DNA from: Butyrivibrio fibrisolvens
GTDB taxonomy: Bacteria > Bacillota > Clostridia > Lachnospirales > Lachnospiraceae
NCBI RefSeq assembly: GCF_023206215.1
Contig: NZ_CP065800.1
Coordinates: 620,001-684,000 of the forward strand
Length of the DNA stretch: 64,000 bases
Direction of reading: 5' to 3'
Below the pieces are notes generated by a model that saw only the letters and a program-made list of their open reading frames with translations, had not been told where the DNA came from and did no database searches. This document shows positions 36,981-44,636 of this stretch, piece after piece (position 1 is the stretch's first letter; each line of letters starts with the position of its first letter). The position numbers were made by a program, and so were the translations under genes.

Positions 36981-38396
36981 TTACATATTGCCGGACATCT
37001 CAAGTTTGATCAGGTTGTTCATCTCTACTGCATATTCAAGCGGAAGTTCCTTGGATACAGGATCTGCAAAACCTGATACTATCATAGCTCTTGCATCCTC
37101 TTCCTTGATACCGCGGCTCATGAGGTAGAATACCGCATCATCGCTTATACGACCAATCTTGGCTTCGTGTCCTACATCTGCATCATTGGTACGAATATCC
37201 ATTCCGGGGATCGTATCTGATCTTGACTTGGAATCAAGCATCAGTGAATCACAGGAGATAACAGCCTTGGAATGCTTGGCATTTTTATTGATAGTTACTG
37301 AACTTCTGTAAGTACCGATACCGCCGTCTTTACTGATGGACTTGGTGCTTATAACAGAAGAGGTATACTTACCGTTATGAACTACCTTGGCACCTGTATC
37401 CAGATTCTGACCTTTACCAGCAAAGGTGATACCTGTATATTCCATTCTGGAATGATCACCCTGAAGGATTGTCATAGGATAAAGGTATGAAGTATGTGAT
37501 CCAAAAGAACCTGATACCCATTCCATTACGCCGCCTTCTTCTACAAGGGCACGCTTGGTGTTGAGGTTGTACATGTTCTTGGACCAGTTCTCAATTGTAG
37601 AATAGCGAAGTCTTGCATTCTTGCCTACAAAAAGCTCAACGCATCCTGCATGAAGATTGGCAACGTTATATTTAGGAGCAGAGCATCCCTCTATGAAATG
37701 AAGATCAGCACCTTCATCAACAATGATAAGTGTATGCTCAAACTGTCCTGCACCAGCCGCATTAAGACGGAAGTATGACTGAAGCGGTATCTCGACTTTG
37801 ACTCCCTTGGGTACATATACAAATGATCCGCCGGACCATACTGCGCCATGAAGTGCAGCATACTTGTGATCTGTAGGAGGTACGAGCTTCATGAAGTGCT
37901 CTCTTACCATATCAGCATATTCGCCGTGAAGAGCGCTCTCAAAATCTGTATATACAACGCCTGAAGCAGCAACCTCTTCCTTGACATTATGATATACAAG
38001 CTCTGAGTCGTACTGGGCTCCAACACCTGCAAGAGATTCTCTCTCTGCCTGGGGGATACCAAGCTTTTCAAATGTATTCTTGATATCATCAGGAACATCT
38101 TCCCAGTTGCCCTGCATTCCTGTCTTCGATTTTACATATGAAGAGATAAGATCCATATTGAGTTCGCTGGTATCAGGACCCCAATTAGGCATCTGCATAT
38201 TGTTGTATATATCAAGACATTTTAAGCGAAACTCTCTCATCCATTCCGGATCATTTTTTTCCTTAGAGACCTTCTCAACTATCTCTTTAGTAAATCCGGC
38301 CTCTTCGCGGTAAAAGTCTTTATCTGTTTCTACATCTTTAAAGTCGTACATTGACTGATTGATATCAGCAACAGACTTCTTTATATCATCGAACAT
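36981..38396 (-). CDS. sufB: SufB Fe-S assembly scaffold protein
   Basis: A 471-residue SufB. Typical stretches are YVPKGVKVEIPLQSYFRLNA, FIEGCSAPKYNVANLHAGCV and the C-terminal GHEAKIGRISDDAVFYLMSR. It is the main scaffold partner of SufC ATPase and SufD. ATG 38396 has GAGG six bases before it; the 12-nt earlier ATG, which overlaps the GAGG, is rejected. Confidence 0.96.
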   Translation of the reverse strand: MFDDIKKSVADINQSMYDFKDVETDKDFYREEAGFTKEIVEKVSKEKNDPEWMREFRLKCLDIYNNMQMPNWGPDTSELNMDLISSYVKSKTGMQGNWEDVPDDIKNTFEKLGIPQAERESLAGVGAQYDSELVYHNVKEEVAASGVVYTDFESALHGEYADMVREHFMKLVPPTDHKYAALHGAVWSGGSFVYVPKGVKVEIPLQSYFRLNAAGAGQFEHTLIIVDEGADLHFIEGCSAPKYNVANLHAGCVELFVGKNARLRYSTIENWSKNMYNLNTKRALVEEGGVMEWVSGSFGSHTSYLYPMTILQGDHSRMEYTGITFAGKGQNLDTGAKVVHNGKYTSSVISTKSISKDGGIGTYRSSVTINKNAKHSKAVISCDSLMLDSKSRSDTIPGMDIRTNDADVGHEAKIGRISDDAVFYLMSRGIKEEDARAMIVSGFADPVSKELPLEYAVEMNNLIKLEMSGNM

Positions 38397-38412
38397 ATCA
38401 GTCCTCATTCTA

Positions 38413-38433
38413 CGGCAGATCTTATATCTGCCG
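38413..38433 (-). other. Hairpin between sufC and sufB
   Basis: CGGCAGAT (38413-38420) pairs with ATCTGCCG (38426-38433) across a five-base loop: a perfect 8-bp stem just before the sufB start. Without a T run it is probably a processing or stability element. Confidence 0.55.
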
Positions 38434-38534
38434 ACTCTGTGTTATCTTAATATCAAAAGATAATAGTAACCATATATCTAAAAGGTCCATGATCCCAGGC
38501 CCTTGGATATTAACTGTCACCTTTTAATCAACTA

Positions 38535-39284
38535 TCACTCTTTAATAAAACGCTCAAATCCGTTAGCGTTGATCTCATCAACAAGTGATCCGTCTCCAGA
38601 TGCAACAATCTGACCCTTTACAAGGACGTGAGTGTGATCAACATGAAGTGATTCAAGGATCTTGGTTGAGTGAGTGATGATGATAAGAGCACCGTTCTCT
38701 CTCTTCTGATACTCTTCAATTCCCTTGGATACTGTACGAACAGCATCTACATCAAGTCCTGAGTCAGTCTCATCAAGGATTGCAAGGCGGGGGCTGAGCA
38801 TAAGGAGCTGAAGGATCTCTGCCTTCTTCTTCTCACCGCCTGAAAATCCTACGTTAAGATCACGGTCAGCATATGAAGGATCCATATTGAGAAGCTCCAT
38901 AGTTGACTCGAGAAGCTTCTTGTATGCAAGGAGCTTGATAGGCTTGCCTGTCTGGGCGTGGATGGCATTCCTTATAAAAGCTGAAAGTGAGATACCCGGA
39001 ACCTCAAGAGGATTCTGGAATGACATGAACATTCCTGCAGCTGCTCTCTTATCTGTAGAAAGATTAGTAATATCCTGTCCGTCAAAAAAGATCTTGCCTT
39101 CATCTACTACATAGCTTGGGTTGCCCATAAGGGTGTTACCAAGTGTAGACTTACCGGCACCGTTAGGTCCCATGAGTACATGTGTCTCTCCGGGATTAAC
39201 ACTTAAGTTTAATTTATGCAGGATCTGCATCTCATCAACAGAGACTGAAAGATCACTAACCTGCAAAAGATTCTGTTCAGACAT
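38535..39284 (-). CDS. sufC: SufC ABC-type ATPase
   Basis: A 249-residue ABC ATPase of the SUF scaffold. Walker A is GPNGAGKSTLGNTLMG; the signature is VGFSGGEKKKAEILQ; Walker B is PRLAILDETDSGLD, the D/E-rich form diagnostic of SufC. It works in the cytoplasm and is not a transporter. It is the first gene of the operon, 60-80 nt after the promoter at 39367-39395. Confidence 0.97.
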   Translation of the reverse strand: MSEQNLLQVSDLSVSVDEMQILHKLNLSVNPGETHVLMGPNGAGKSTLGNTLMGNPSYVVDEGKIFFDGQDITNLSTDKRAAAGMFMSFQNPLEVPGISLSAFIRNAIHAQTGKPIKLLAYKKLLESTMELLNMDPSYADRDLNVGFSGGEKKKAEILQLLMLSPRLAILDETDSGLDVDAVRTVSKGIEEYQKRENGALIIITHSTKILESLHVDHTHVLVKGQIVASGDGSLVDEINANGFERFIKE

Positions 39285-39342
39285 TGTTTCACGTCCTTTC
39301 TATATTTAACAAATAATAATTACAAAATATCCTTTATGTGTT

Positions 39343-39363
39343 TTCCTAGGTACTTACTAGGAA
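39343..39363. promoter_or_regulatory. Palindromic operator candidate of the suf operon
   Basis: TTCCTAG, a seven-base spacer and CTAGGAA form a perfect inverted repeat of 21 bp. It starts four bases after the -10 hexamer, covering the start site of transcription. Rrf2-family (IscR-like) repressors bind palindromes of this kind and control suf or isc genes in many bacteria; no such gene is in the window, so assignment is inference. Confidence 0.6.
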
Positions 39364-39366
39364 TTA

Positions 39367-39395
39367 ACTATAACACTACTATAATATCCTGACAA
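39367..39395 (-). promoter_or_regulatory. Promoter of the suf operon
   Basis: In minus sense TTGTCA (39390-39395), a 17-bp spacer and TATAGT (39367-39372), each with one mismatch to consensus. The sufC start is about 83 nt downstream of the -10. Confidence 0.75.
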
Positions 39396-39478
39396 TACAC
39401 AGAGAAACATTTTATAAAATTTTCACCAAAAAAGCAACTTGTTATACACGGCAAACAAGCTTAATTTAGGGTGTTTCA

Positions 39479-39770
39479 GGTTACAGTGAAGGGAGCAGCA
39501 TCCCCAAAGACTTTACAGGGGCGGCCAGGGAGTATATGAATCATCACAACGCTGTTAATCGTTTCATAATTCATGGCATGATATCCTGAGCTTTTTATTC
39601 TGGGGTCCAAACTCGCTTCGCTCAGACATGTGGACCCCTGGCAGAATAAAAATCTCAGGCTATCACGCTCATGAATTTATAAAACGATTAAAAAGCGTTG
39701 TGATGATTCATATACTCCCTGGCCGCCCCTGTAAAGTCTTTGGGGATGCTGCTTCTTTCAACCGTAAATT
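39479..39770. repeat. Long palindrome L1 with a conserved core
   Basis: About 290 bp. The outer arms (39490-39553 and 39694-39757) are inverted copies with two mismatches over about 64 bases. The inner core (39554-39693) is itself a hairpin whose centre reads AACTCGCTTCGCTCAGAC. The core closely matches that of L2 (51231-51372), but the outer arms do not. It lies between the suf promoter and the stop of the next leftward gene. I see no ORF. Confidence 0.9.
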
Positions 39771-39825
39771 CTTAAAATAAACTCAGGATGATGAGCCTGG
39801 TAACTGAAAACTTTTTAATGTGAGA

Positions 39826-41295
39826 TCATAGAATCATTCCTAATATTTTGCTGCTTAGGAGGATTGAGGTGATCTTGTTGTGGTAGGTTTTGAAAACGGT
39901 CATGACTTCTTCATCGCTGGAGGAGGTCATGTCTATGTGCATTTCTGCTGGAGTGAGTGGCATAGAGGCTGTTGAAGAGTTTTTTGATTCTATGTGGAGC
40001 TCTATGTTGCCTATGCGGCTTCCTGCATTGAAGGATATGACTGTCTCATCTTTGGTATTATCTTCTGATCTTGTGGTTGTTATCAGGGCTTTTGTGGTGT
40101 TTGATTTATCGCAGGCGGTTATTTCTATTGTGCCGTAGGATAGACCTAGGAGTGATGTGGCGGATTCAGGGGTTTCTGAGGGAGTTTTTAGTATGCTTAT
40201 ATATGAATCGTCCAGAGTTGCTGACATGTACATGGCTCCCTTAGATGCTTTTTCACAGGTCAATACTATGTTGGTGCCGTTACATATAAAGGAAAGGTTA
40301 AGGGCTCTTCCTGTGCCGGTATTGTCGCTTATTACGGACCAGGTAAATGCACTGCAGGAAAGGTTTGTAGCAATCTCCTTGGCTTTATTTTTTAGGCATC
40401 CGTCTTCGTTTACAAGGAGAGTCTCTATATCTAGTACAGTATCGCTTTTATCAGATATATTTCCTAATATGTTATGGATGTAGCTTCTGGCACTTTCGTG
40501 GGTATCCATATAGTCACATAGGTCATATAGCATATTCTCAAAATCATCTGCTGATGGCTGGCAGGTATAGGTGGTACCTGATATTGTCTCGTCAACGTGT
40601 TCAAGATGGAGGTTATCACTATATGTAGCGGTGACATTGTCCTTGGTAACGGCTGTTAATATGACATCTAAGATATTCATGAATTCGGAATCTTCTATAC
40701 TTGTGTTGTCCGTATGGGAATCAGAATTGTCCTTGGCAGAATCTTGGGATGCATCTTCTGCATTACTAGTTGCTGCCAGCGAGATACCGGTGGTAGTCTC
40801 AAAACCGTTTATAAACTGTTCTTTGGTAAGATCATAGTAATACTCGCTTATGGAAGGGCTGTATAGTCCTGCTGTATCACCTTCAATATCAGCATATAGA
40901 CTCAGGGTCTGTGACCCATTTTCCGTAATAAATGCATTGACTAGCGCTTCGCTATTATTTTTATCGTAATGGATCTTAAGATCAAGGCTGGTATCCTCTA
41001 ACACGGTCTGAAATTCCGGATCATCAGACTTGGCCCATATTAAGATGTCGGTATCTGTATCAGGAATCTCCCTGCCTGTAAACATAGCTTCTAAAAAAAC
41101 ATCTCCGCTTCCTTGCACGATACTAGCAGCAGTCTGCGGCATAAGGTCCTGATTGACTGACAGGAACTCTTCTCTACTATCAATAGTTATATTGCCCTTA
41201 TCATGTGTCTTATCATAGTAGATAGCGGCGCCTCCACTGACAATAGAAAGGCAGGTAATAGCCGCAGTTAGTGTGGTTACAATTTTAGAATTCAT
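39826..41295 (-). CDS. Exported or membrane-anchored protein of unknown function
   Basis: A 489-residue protein. The N-terminus has a signal or anchor segment (VTTLTAAITCLSIVSGGAAI, about residues 5-24) without a lipobox. The rest is polar, rich in Thr, Ser and Asp, with repeated beta-rich stretches and four cysteines (such as YTCQPS and SFICNGT). No family was recognised. GAGG lies eight bases before the ATG. A structured leader (41330-41428) lies upstream and the L1 palindrome downstream. Confidence 0.55.
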   Translation of the reverse strand: MNSKIVTTLTAAITCLSIVSGGAAIYYDKTHDKGNITIDSREEFLSVNQDLMPQTAASIVQGSGDVFLEAMFTGREIPDTDTDILIWAKSDDPEFQTVLEDTSLDLKIHYDKNNSEALVNAFITENGSQTLSLYADIEGDTAGLYSPSISEYYYDLTKEQFINGFETTTGISLAATSNAEDASQDSAKDNSDSHTDNTSIEDSEFMNILDVILTAVTKDNVTATYSDNLHLEHVDETISGTTYTCQPSADDFENMLYDLCDYMDTHESARSYIHNILGNISDKSDTVLDIETLLVNEDGCLKNKAKEIATNLSCSAFTWSVISDNTGTGRALNLSFICNGTNIVLTCEKASKGAMYMSATLDDSYISILKTPSETPESATSLLGLSYGTIEITACDKSNTTKALITTTRSEDNTKDETVISFNAGSRIGNIELHIESKNSSTASMPLTPAEMHIDMTSSSDEEVMTVFKTYHNKITSILLSSKILGMIL

Positions 41296-41329
41296 GTTTC
41301 GTACCTCTTTGTAATAATTAATGACAGCG

Positions 41330-41428
41330 CCTTCGTTATTGCCTTTATATATGAGTTTTGCAATAACGAAGGTACCAAGACCCTATCGCCTCTAAATCCT
41401 CCTTTTAAAGGCGCGGTGCAGATAGGTC
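41330..41428 (-). ncRNA. Structured 5' leader of unknown class
   Basis: Two stems in minus-sense RNA. Stem one is a perfect 13-bp pair (41330-41342 with 41360-41372). Stem two has an outer part (GACCTATC, 41421-41428, with GATAGGGTC, 41379-41387, one bulge) around an inner 10-bp hairpin (41387-41396 with 41404-41413) whose loop is AGGAGGA. It lies 35-130 nt before the gene at 39826-41295. It does not match any riboswitch I know. AGGAGGA in a loop resembles an anti-Shine-Dalgarno target. Confidence 0.5.
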
Positions 41429-41886
41429 TATGCTTCCCCCAATAATCTTTTTAGGAATAGGCAGACCTAGAAGAACATATTTTTGTGCGTTTCTTGCAAG
41501 CACAAAAAGCATTATAAAATATAAAAAAATGTTTGTGTTAATTTCCGACGAAACGTCATTTTTAAAGAGCAAAATCGAAGTATATTTGTTCTTTTTGATT
41601 TTTTAGTTCCCGTTTAATTTAACTTCTATTCTGGTTTTTATGAATGCTATGCTTTACTTGGTTTCCGTTTTTCAAAAAAGCAATCATTATCGTAAATACA
41701 TCGGCATTTTATTGTTAATGCGTTTATAAAATGACAGTTTTTGCTGGGAGATTTTTTGGAGATTATTTTATGAATTAGTTTGCAAACTTCCCACTTGGTC
41801 GGGGGCATGCCCGAGAAAATTAAGTGGGAAGTTTACATTATCTAAAAATTTCGAAAATAATATTGTAGAAAGATTTAAGTTAGTGC
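41429..41886. other. Intergenic stretch, AT-rich, with one strong hairpin
   Basis: About 460 bp without an ORF. It contains a perfect 13-bp stem AAACTTCCCACTT (41784-41796) with AAGTGGGAAGTTT (41822-41834) and an inner TCGGG/CCCGA stem. The CTTCCCACTT segment also occurs in the palindrome at 44558. A weaker stem TTTTTGTGC/GCACAAAAA lies near 41490-41512. Otherwise I see nothing. Confidence 0.6.
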
Positions 41887-41915
41887 TTGACATAACCCTG
41901 ACACTTTACTAAAAT
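41887..41915 (+). promoter_or_regulatory. Promoter of tRNA-Gly
   Basis: TTGACA (41887-41892), a 17-bp spacer and TAAAAT (41910-41915), with the tRNA starting at 41930. Confidence 0.85.
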
Positions 41916-41929
41916 AATCATTGTGCCGC

Positions 41930-42000
41930 GCAGGTGTAGTTCATTGGTAGAACACCAGCCTTCCAAGCTGGATAGGTGGGTTCGATTCCCATCACCTGCT
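41930..42000 (+). tRNA. tRNA-Gly (anticodon TCC)
   Basis: A 71-nt tRNA: acceptor stem GCAGGTG/CACCTGC, discriminator T, D arm AGTTCATTGGTAGAAC, anticodon loop CTTCCAA (anticodon TCC, reads GGA/GGG), T loop GGTTCGATTCC. CCA is not encoded. Confidence 0.97.
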
Positions 42001-42003
42001 TCT

Positions 42004-42036
42004 AAAGCCCTCAGGTCTTACCTGAGGGCTTTTTTG
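42004..42036 (+). terminator. Terminator of tRNA-Gly
   Basis: AAAGCCCTCAGGT pairs with ACCTGAGGGCTTT (13 bp, three-base loop) and runs into TTTTTT. It starts four bases after the tRNA. Confidence 0.93.
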
Positions 42037-42039
42037 TTA

Positions 42040-42079
42040 AACAGGTGGGATCAGGCCTTTGAGCCCGATCCCACCTGTT
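42040..42079 (-). terminator. Hairpin after the bPH-like gene
   Basis: AACAGGTGGGATC (42040-42052) pairs with GATCCCACCTGTT (42067-42079), a 13-bp stem, 22 nt past the stop of the leftward gene at 42101. Its T run is weak. With the tRNA terminator beside it, convergent transcription is separated. Confidence 0.6.
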
Positions 42080-42100
42080 CTTATCTGATAGTCACTTTAC

Positions 42101-42580
42101 TTATGATGCTTTTTTTACTTTCTGAGCTCTCTGAGCATTTTGGATATCGGCAAATATCTGAGATATGATCTGAACATTTTCTTTCTGCCCCGGAAGATTT
42201 TTACCACCTCTTTCAGTCATTGTAAGCCTATACCTTACCTTACCAACTCTGAATTTTATGAAATGAGCACCCAGTGAACCTTTTGTATGCTTAACTTTAG
42301 TAAGTTCACCATATGGTATATCGAATACCTGCTCGACTTTACTTGTATTCCAGGTTCCCAGCTGTACAAGTTTAATGGTGTTATCAGTAGGTATCACAAA
42401 AACATTTTTATTAGCTGAACCTGCAATTGCACCTCCGAGTGCACCTCCAAATAATATTAAAGCCCAAAGTCCTGAACTGCTGCTAAGTGTCCCGAATGCA
42501 GCCGCTTTGTAACTGTCACCCGGGCGAAGCGCTGCTCCAAGGGCAATATTCTTGATCTCATCATTGATTTTTAAACCCAT
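42101..42580 (-). CDS. Hypothetical protein, possible PH-like fold
   Basis: A 159-residue protein. A glycine-rich hydrophobic hairpin lies near residues 35-55 (SGLWALILFGGALGGAIAG) and a beta-rich part follows (VFVIPTDNTIKLVQLG to GAHFIKFRVGKVRYRLT). The pattern resembles small bacterial PH-like proteins. No known family was identified. GAGG lies upstream of the ATG. The 500-bp region upstream is shared with the transporter at 43098. Confidence 0.5.
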   Translation of the reverse strand: MGLKINDEIKNIALGAALRPGDSYKAAAFGTLSSSSGLWALILFGGALGGAIAGSANKNVFVIPTDNTIKLVQLGTWNTSKVEQVFDIPYGELTKVKHTKGSLGAHFIKFRVGKVRYRLTMTERGGKNLPGQKENVQIISQIFADIQNAQRAQKVKKAS

Positions 42581-42978
42581 AGCATATTCCTCTTTTCTTA
42601 ATATATTAATTTTTTATAAACTTAATCAACGTATGTAATTATAAACCGTATTCTATTTTCATCAACCATTTTCCGATAAAACGACACTTTCCTCGGACAA
42701 AATGCAGCTATCATAATAGTAAAAGACAAATGTCATAACCGATCGATCATATAAACATTACAAAATCTACTTACAACAATTCACCGGTCTGATCATACAA
42801 ACCATCATACAATCACCATTCAATCATCATACAAATCATCAAAAAATCATTATGCAAATCTAATTGCAAATCATTTGCATTTAAATCAAAAGTGTGATAT
42901 ATTCTCTTTGCTCAAAATATATTTCGCAAAACCAAATGCAAATATAGCAGTATTTTTTTATCATGACTAAAAGGAAAC
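42581..42978. other. Divergent intergenic region, AT-rich, with short direct repeats
   Basis: About 400 bp. From about 42780 to 42860 it holds repeats of CATACAAATCATC-like sequence (ATCATACAAACCATCATACA, then CAATCATCATACAAATCATC). It also holds the Fur-type box at 42852-42880 and a further TGCAAAT at about 42941. No ORF. Confidence 0.6.
42852..42880 (+). promoter_or_regulatory. Fur-family operator candidate
   Basis: TGCAAAT-C-ATTTGCA (42865-42879) is a perfect 7-1-7 inverted repeat, the arrangement typical of Fur, Zur and PerR boxes. A further ATGCAAAT at 42852-42859 pairs with ATTTGCAT (42873-42880) as an overlapping palindrome. It lies about 220 bp before the metal permease gene, upstream of a Fur-family regulator. 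Confidence 0.6.
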
Positions 42979-43095
42979 GTTTGAAAATGTTTTATTTTCA
43001 AGGGAGTTAATTAGAAGTTACCTCCTCAAATTGGTGCCGCGAGCTCCACCGATTTGTAACATTAGTCACTTTATTAGCTCGCGACATGAGGTTAA
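42979..43095 (+). repeat. Interspersed leader repeat, copy D
   Basis: The plus-strand copy. Hairpin 1 is TTGAAAATG/TATTTTCAA-like. The extra hairpin seen in C1 is present here in decayed form. Hairpin 2 is AAATTGGTG (43028-43036) with CACCGATTT (43047-43055). CGCGAGCT in the loop (43038-43045) pairs with AGCTCGCG (43076-43083). GAGG (43088-43091) lies six bases before the ATG of the permease gene. Confidence 0.85.
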
Positions 43096-43097
43096 CA

Positions 43098-43973
43098 ATG
43101 GAATTATTAGTAGATGTAATCTTAGATACAGTGATAGACGGAGTTAAGATACTTCCGTTTCTATTTATAACATATCTTCTCATGGAGCTTCTGGAAAGGC
43201 ATACTATGGACAAGGCTGGTGATATTGTAAGAAAAGCCGGAAAGTCCGGTCCCTTATGGGGAGCTGTCCTTGGAGTACTGCCTCAGTGTGGATTCTCAGC
43301 TGCTGCCTCTAACCTATATGCAGGCCGTGTTATAACAGTTGGAACCCTGATCGCCATATACCTTTCTACATCCGATGAGATGCTACCTCTTATGATATCT
43401 GAAAGGGTTCCTGTTACTACAATCCTTCCCATTCTGGGTCTTAAGGCTCTGGTTGGAATCATAGCCGGATTCATTGTGGACTTTGCAGCCAATAAGACTA
43501 GGAAGATCCGCCACCAAGGAAGAGAAGATTTCAGAATAGAAGAGCTCTGCGAGCGTGAACACTGTCACTGCGAAGACGAGGAAGAAGGTAGCATCTTAAA
43601 ATCCGCGTTTGTACATACTGTTCATATCTTCTTATATCTTCTGGTTCTTACTTTTATACTCAATTTCATAGTTGAGCTTATAGGTGAAGAGGCTATTATG
43701 TCAGTAATTACCGCTAATCCTCTGCTGGGACACATCGTAGCAGGCATAATAGGTCTTATCCCTAACTGCGCTGCTTCTATAATCATAACTGAGCTGTACC
43801 TTGGCGGAATGATAACAATGGGAACCATGATGTCAGGATTATTAGTAGGTGCCGGAATTGGACTACTTATCCTGTTCAGAGTCAATCCTGAATTCAAGAG
43901 AAATCTCCATATCACTGGAATTCTCTATGTTACAGGTGTATTCTTCGGAATACTTATTGATCTTATTTTGTAA
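43098..43973 (+). CDS. Putative metal permease, ArsP_2-like (heavy metal exporter type)
   Basis: A 291-residue polytopic membrane protein with two symmetric halves. Each half has a conserved motif: VLPQCGFSAAASNLYAG in the first and GLIPNCAASIIITELYLGG in the second. A central cytoplasmic-type loop is rich in Cys, His and acidic residues (CEREHCHCEDEEE), likely metal-binding. Members are annotated as manganese or arsenic exporters; the substrate is unknown. ATG 43098 uses GAGG of the upstream repeat. The Fur-type gene follows. Confidence 0.75.
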   Translation: MELLVDVILDTVIDGVKILPFLFITYLLMELLERHTMDKAGDIVRKAGKSGPLWGAVLGVLPQCGFSAAASNLYAGRVITVGTLIAIYLSTSDEMLPLMISERVPVTTILPILGLKALVGIIAGFIVDFAANKTRKIRHQGREDFRIEELCEREHCHCEDEEEGSILKSAFVHTVHIFLYLLVLTFILNFIVELIGEEAIMSVITANPLLGHIVAGIIGLIPNCAASIIITELYLGGMITMGTMMSGLLVGAGIGLLILFRVNPEFKRNLHITGILYVTGVFFGILIDLIL

Positions 43974-44019
43974 TAATTGTATCGCAGAGGATTCACAAGT
44001 CTTCTTGATATTTTAATCA

Positions 44020-44090
44020 TATGAGGTCTATAAATCTTCGTGGCGTTATTAATCGTAAGAGATCTATAAATCTTCGCGTTTTTTATTTTA
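44020..44090 (+). repeat. Short direct repeats before the Fur-family gene
   Basis: TCTATAAATCTTCG occurs at 44027-44040 and 44063-44076, with GAGG or GAGA before each. The 130-bp gap between the two genes holds no hairpin terminator, so the permease and regulator may be co-transcribed. Confidence 0.6.
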
Positions 44091-44102
44091 ATGAGGTTGA
44101 AT

Positions 44103-44552
44103 ATGTCTTGCAAAATACATGCTGAAACCGTTGAACGTCAGATGGAACGCAACTGGCCAGAGGGAATCAAAAAGACAAAGCAAAGACTTGATATATATCA
44201 TATTCTTGCAGATGCTGTTAAACCACTGACTGCAACTGAGATATATGAGGAGCTTAGCAAAAAAGAAGGCGGGAACAGCTACGCATTTTCCACTGTATAC
44301 AGGTGCCTTCAGACTTTTGAAGATGCAGGTATCCTTACTAAGTCAACTGCCGTTACCAGTGAAAATGCCATGTACGAGCTGCGCCTTGCCCAGCACAGGC
44401 ATTATGCCATCTGTCTTAAGTGCAAGGAGCGCTTCCCTCTAAGGACATGCTTCCTTGGAGATCTAAACAAAATGCTCCCTGCCAACATGGACGATTTCGA
44501 GATCACAGGCCACCAGCTTGAAATATACGGCTACTGCGCAAAATGTAAGTAA
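44103..44552 (+). CDS. Fur-family metalloregulator (Zur or Fur-like)
   Basis: A 149-residue regulator. The DNA-binding helices show KKTKQRLDIYHILADAVKPL and AFSTVYRCLQTFEDAGILTK. The metal site includes QHRHYAICLKCKERFPL and a C-terminal YGYCAKCK; both CxxC pairs are a structural zinc site. ATG 44103 has GAGG six bases before it. It lies after the metal permease, with a Fur-type box upstream of both, so autoregulation with metal export or uptake is likely. Which metal is sensed cannot be told. Confidence 0.9.
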   Translation: MSCKIHAETVERQMERNWPEGIKKTKQRLDIYHILADAVKPLTATEIYEELSKKEGGNSYAFSTVYRCLQTFEDAGILTKSTAVTSENAMYELRLAQHRHYAICLKCKERFPLRTCFLGDLNKMLPANMDDFEITGHQLEIYGYCAKCK

Positions 44553-44557
44553 CTAAA

Positions 44558-44625
44558 ACTTCCCACTTGGACGGGCCTGCCCCAGCAAAGACTTTGGGGA
44601 TGCCGGCCCGTCCAAGTGAGAAGGT
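44558..44625. repeat. Palindrome between convergent genes (bidirectional terminator)
   Basis: AACTTCCCACTTGGACGGGC (44558-44577) pairs with GCCCGTCCAAGTGAGAAG and following bases (44606-44625). The inner part has CCCC.AGCAAAGACTTTGGGG (44580-44599). The same CCCCAAAGACTTT motif and GGCCGCCCC/GGATGC bases are in the outer arms of L1. The + strand fur gene and the - strand ATPase gene both end here. Confidence 0.8.
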
Positions 44626-44636
44626 TGCGTAGTATA

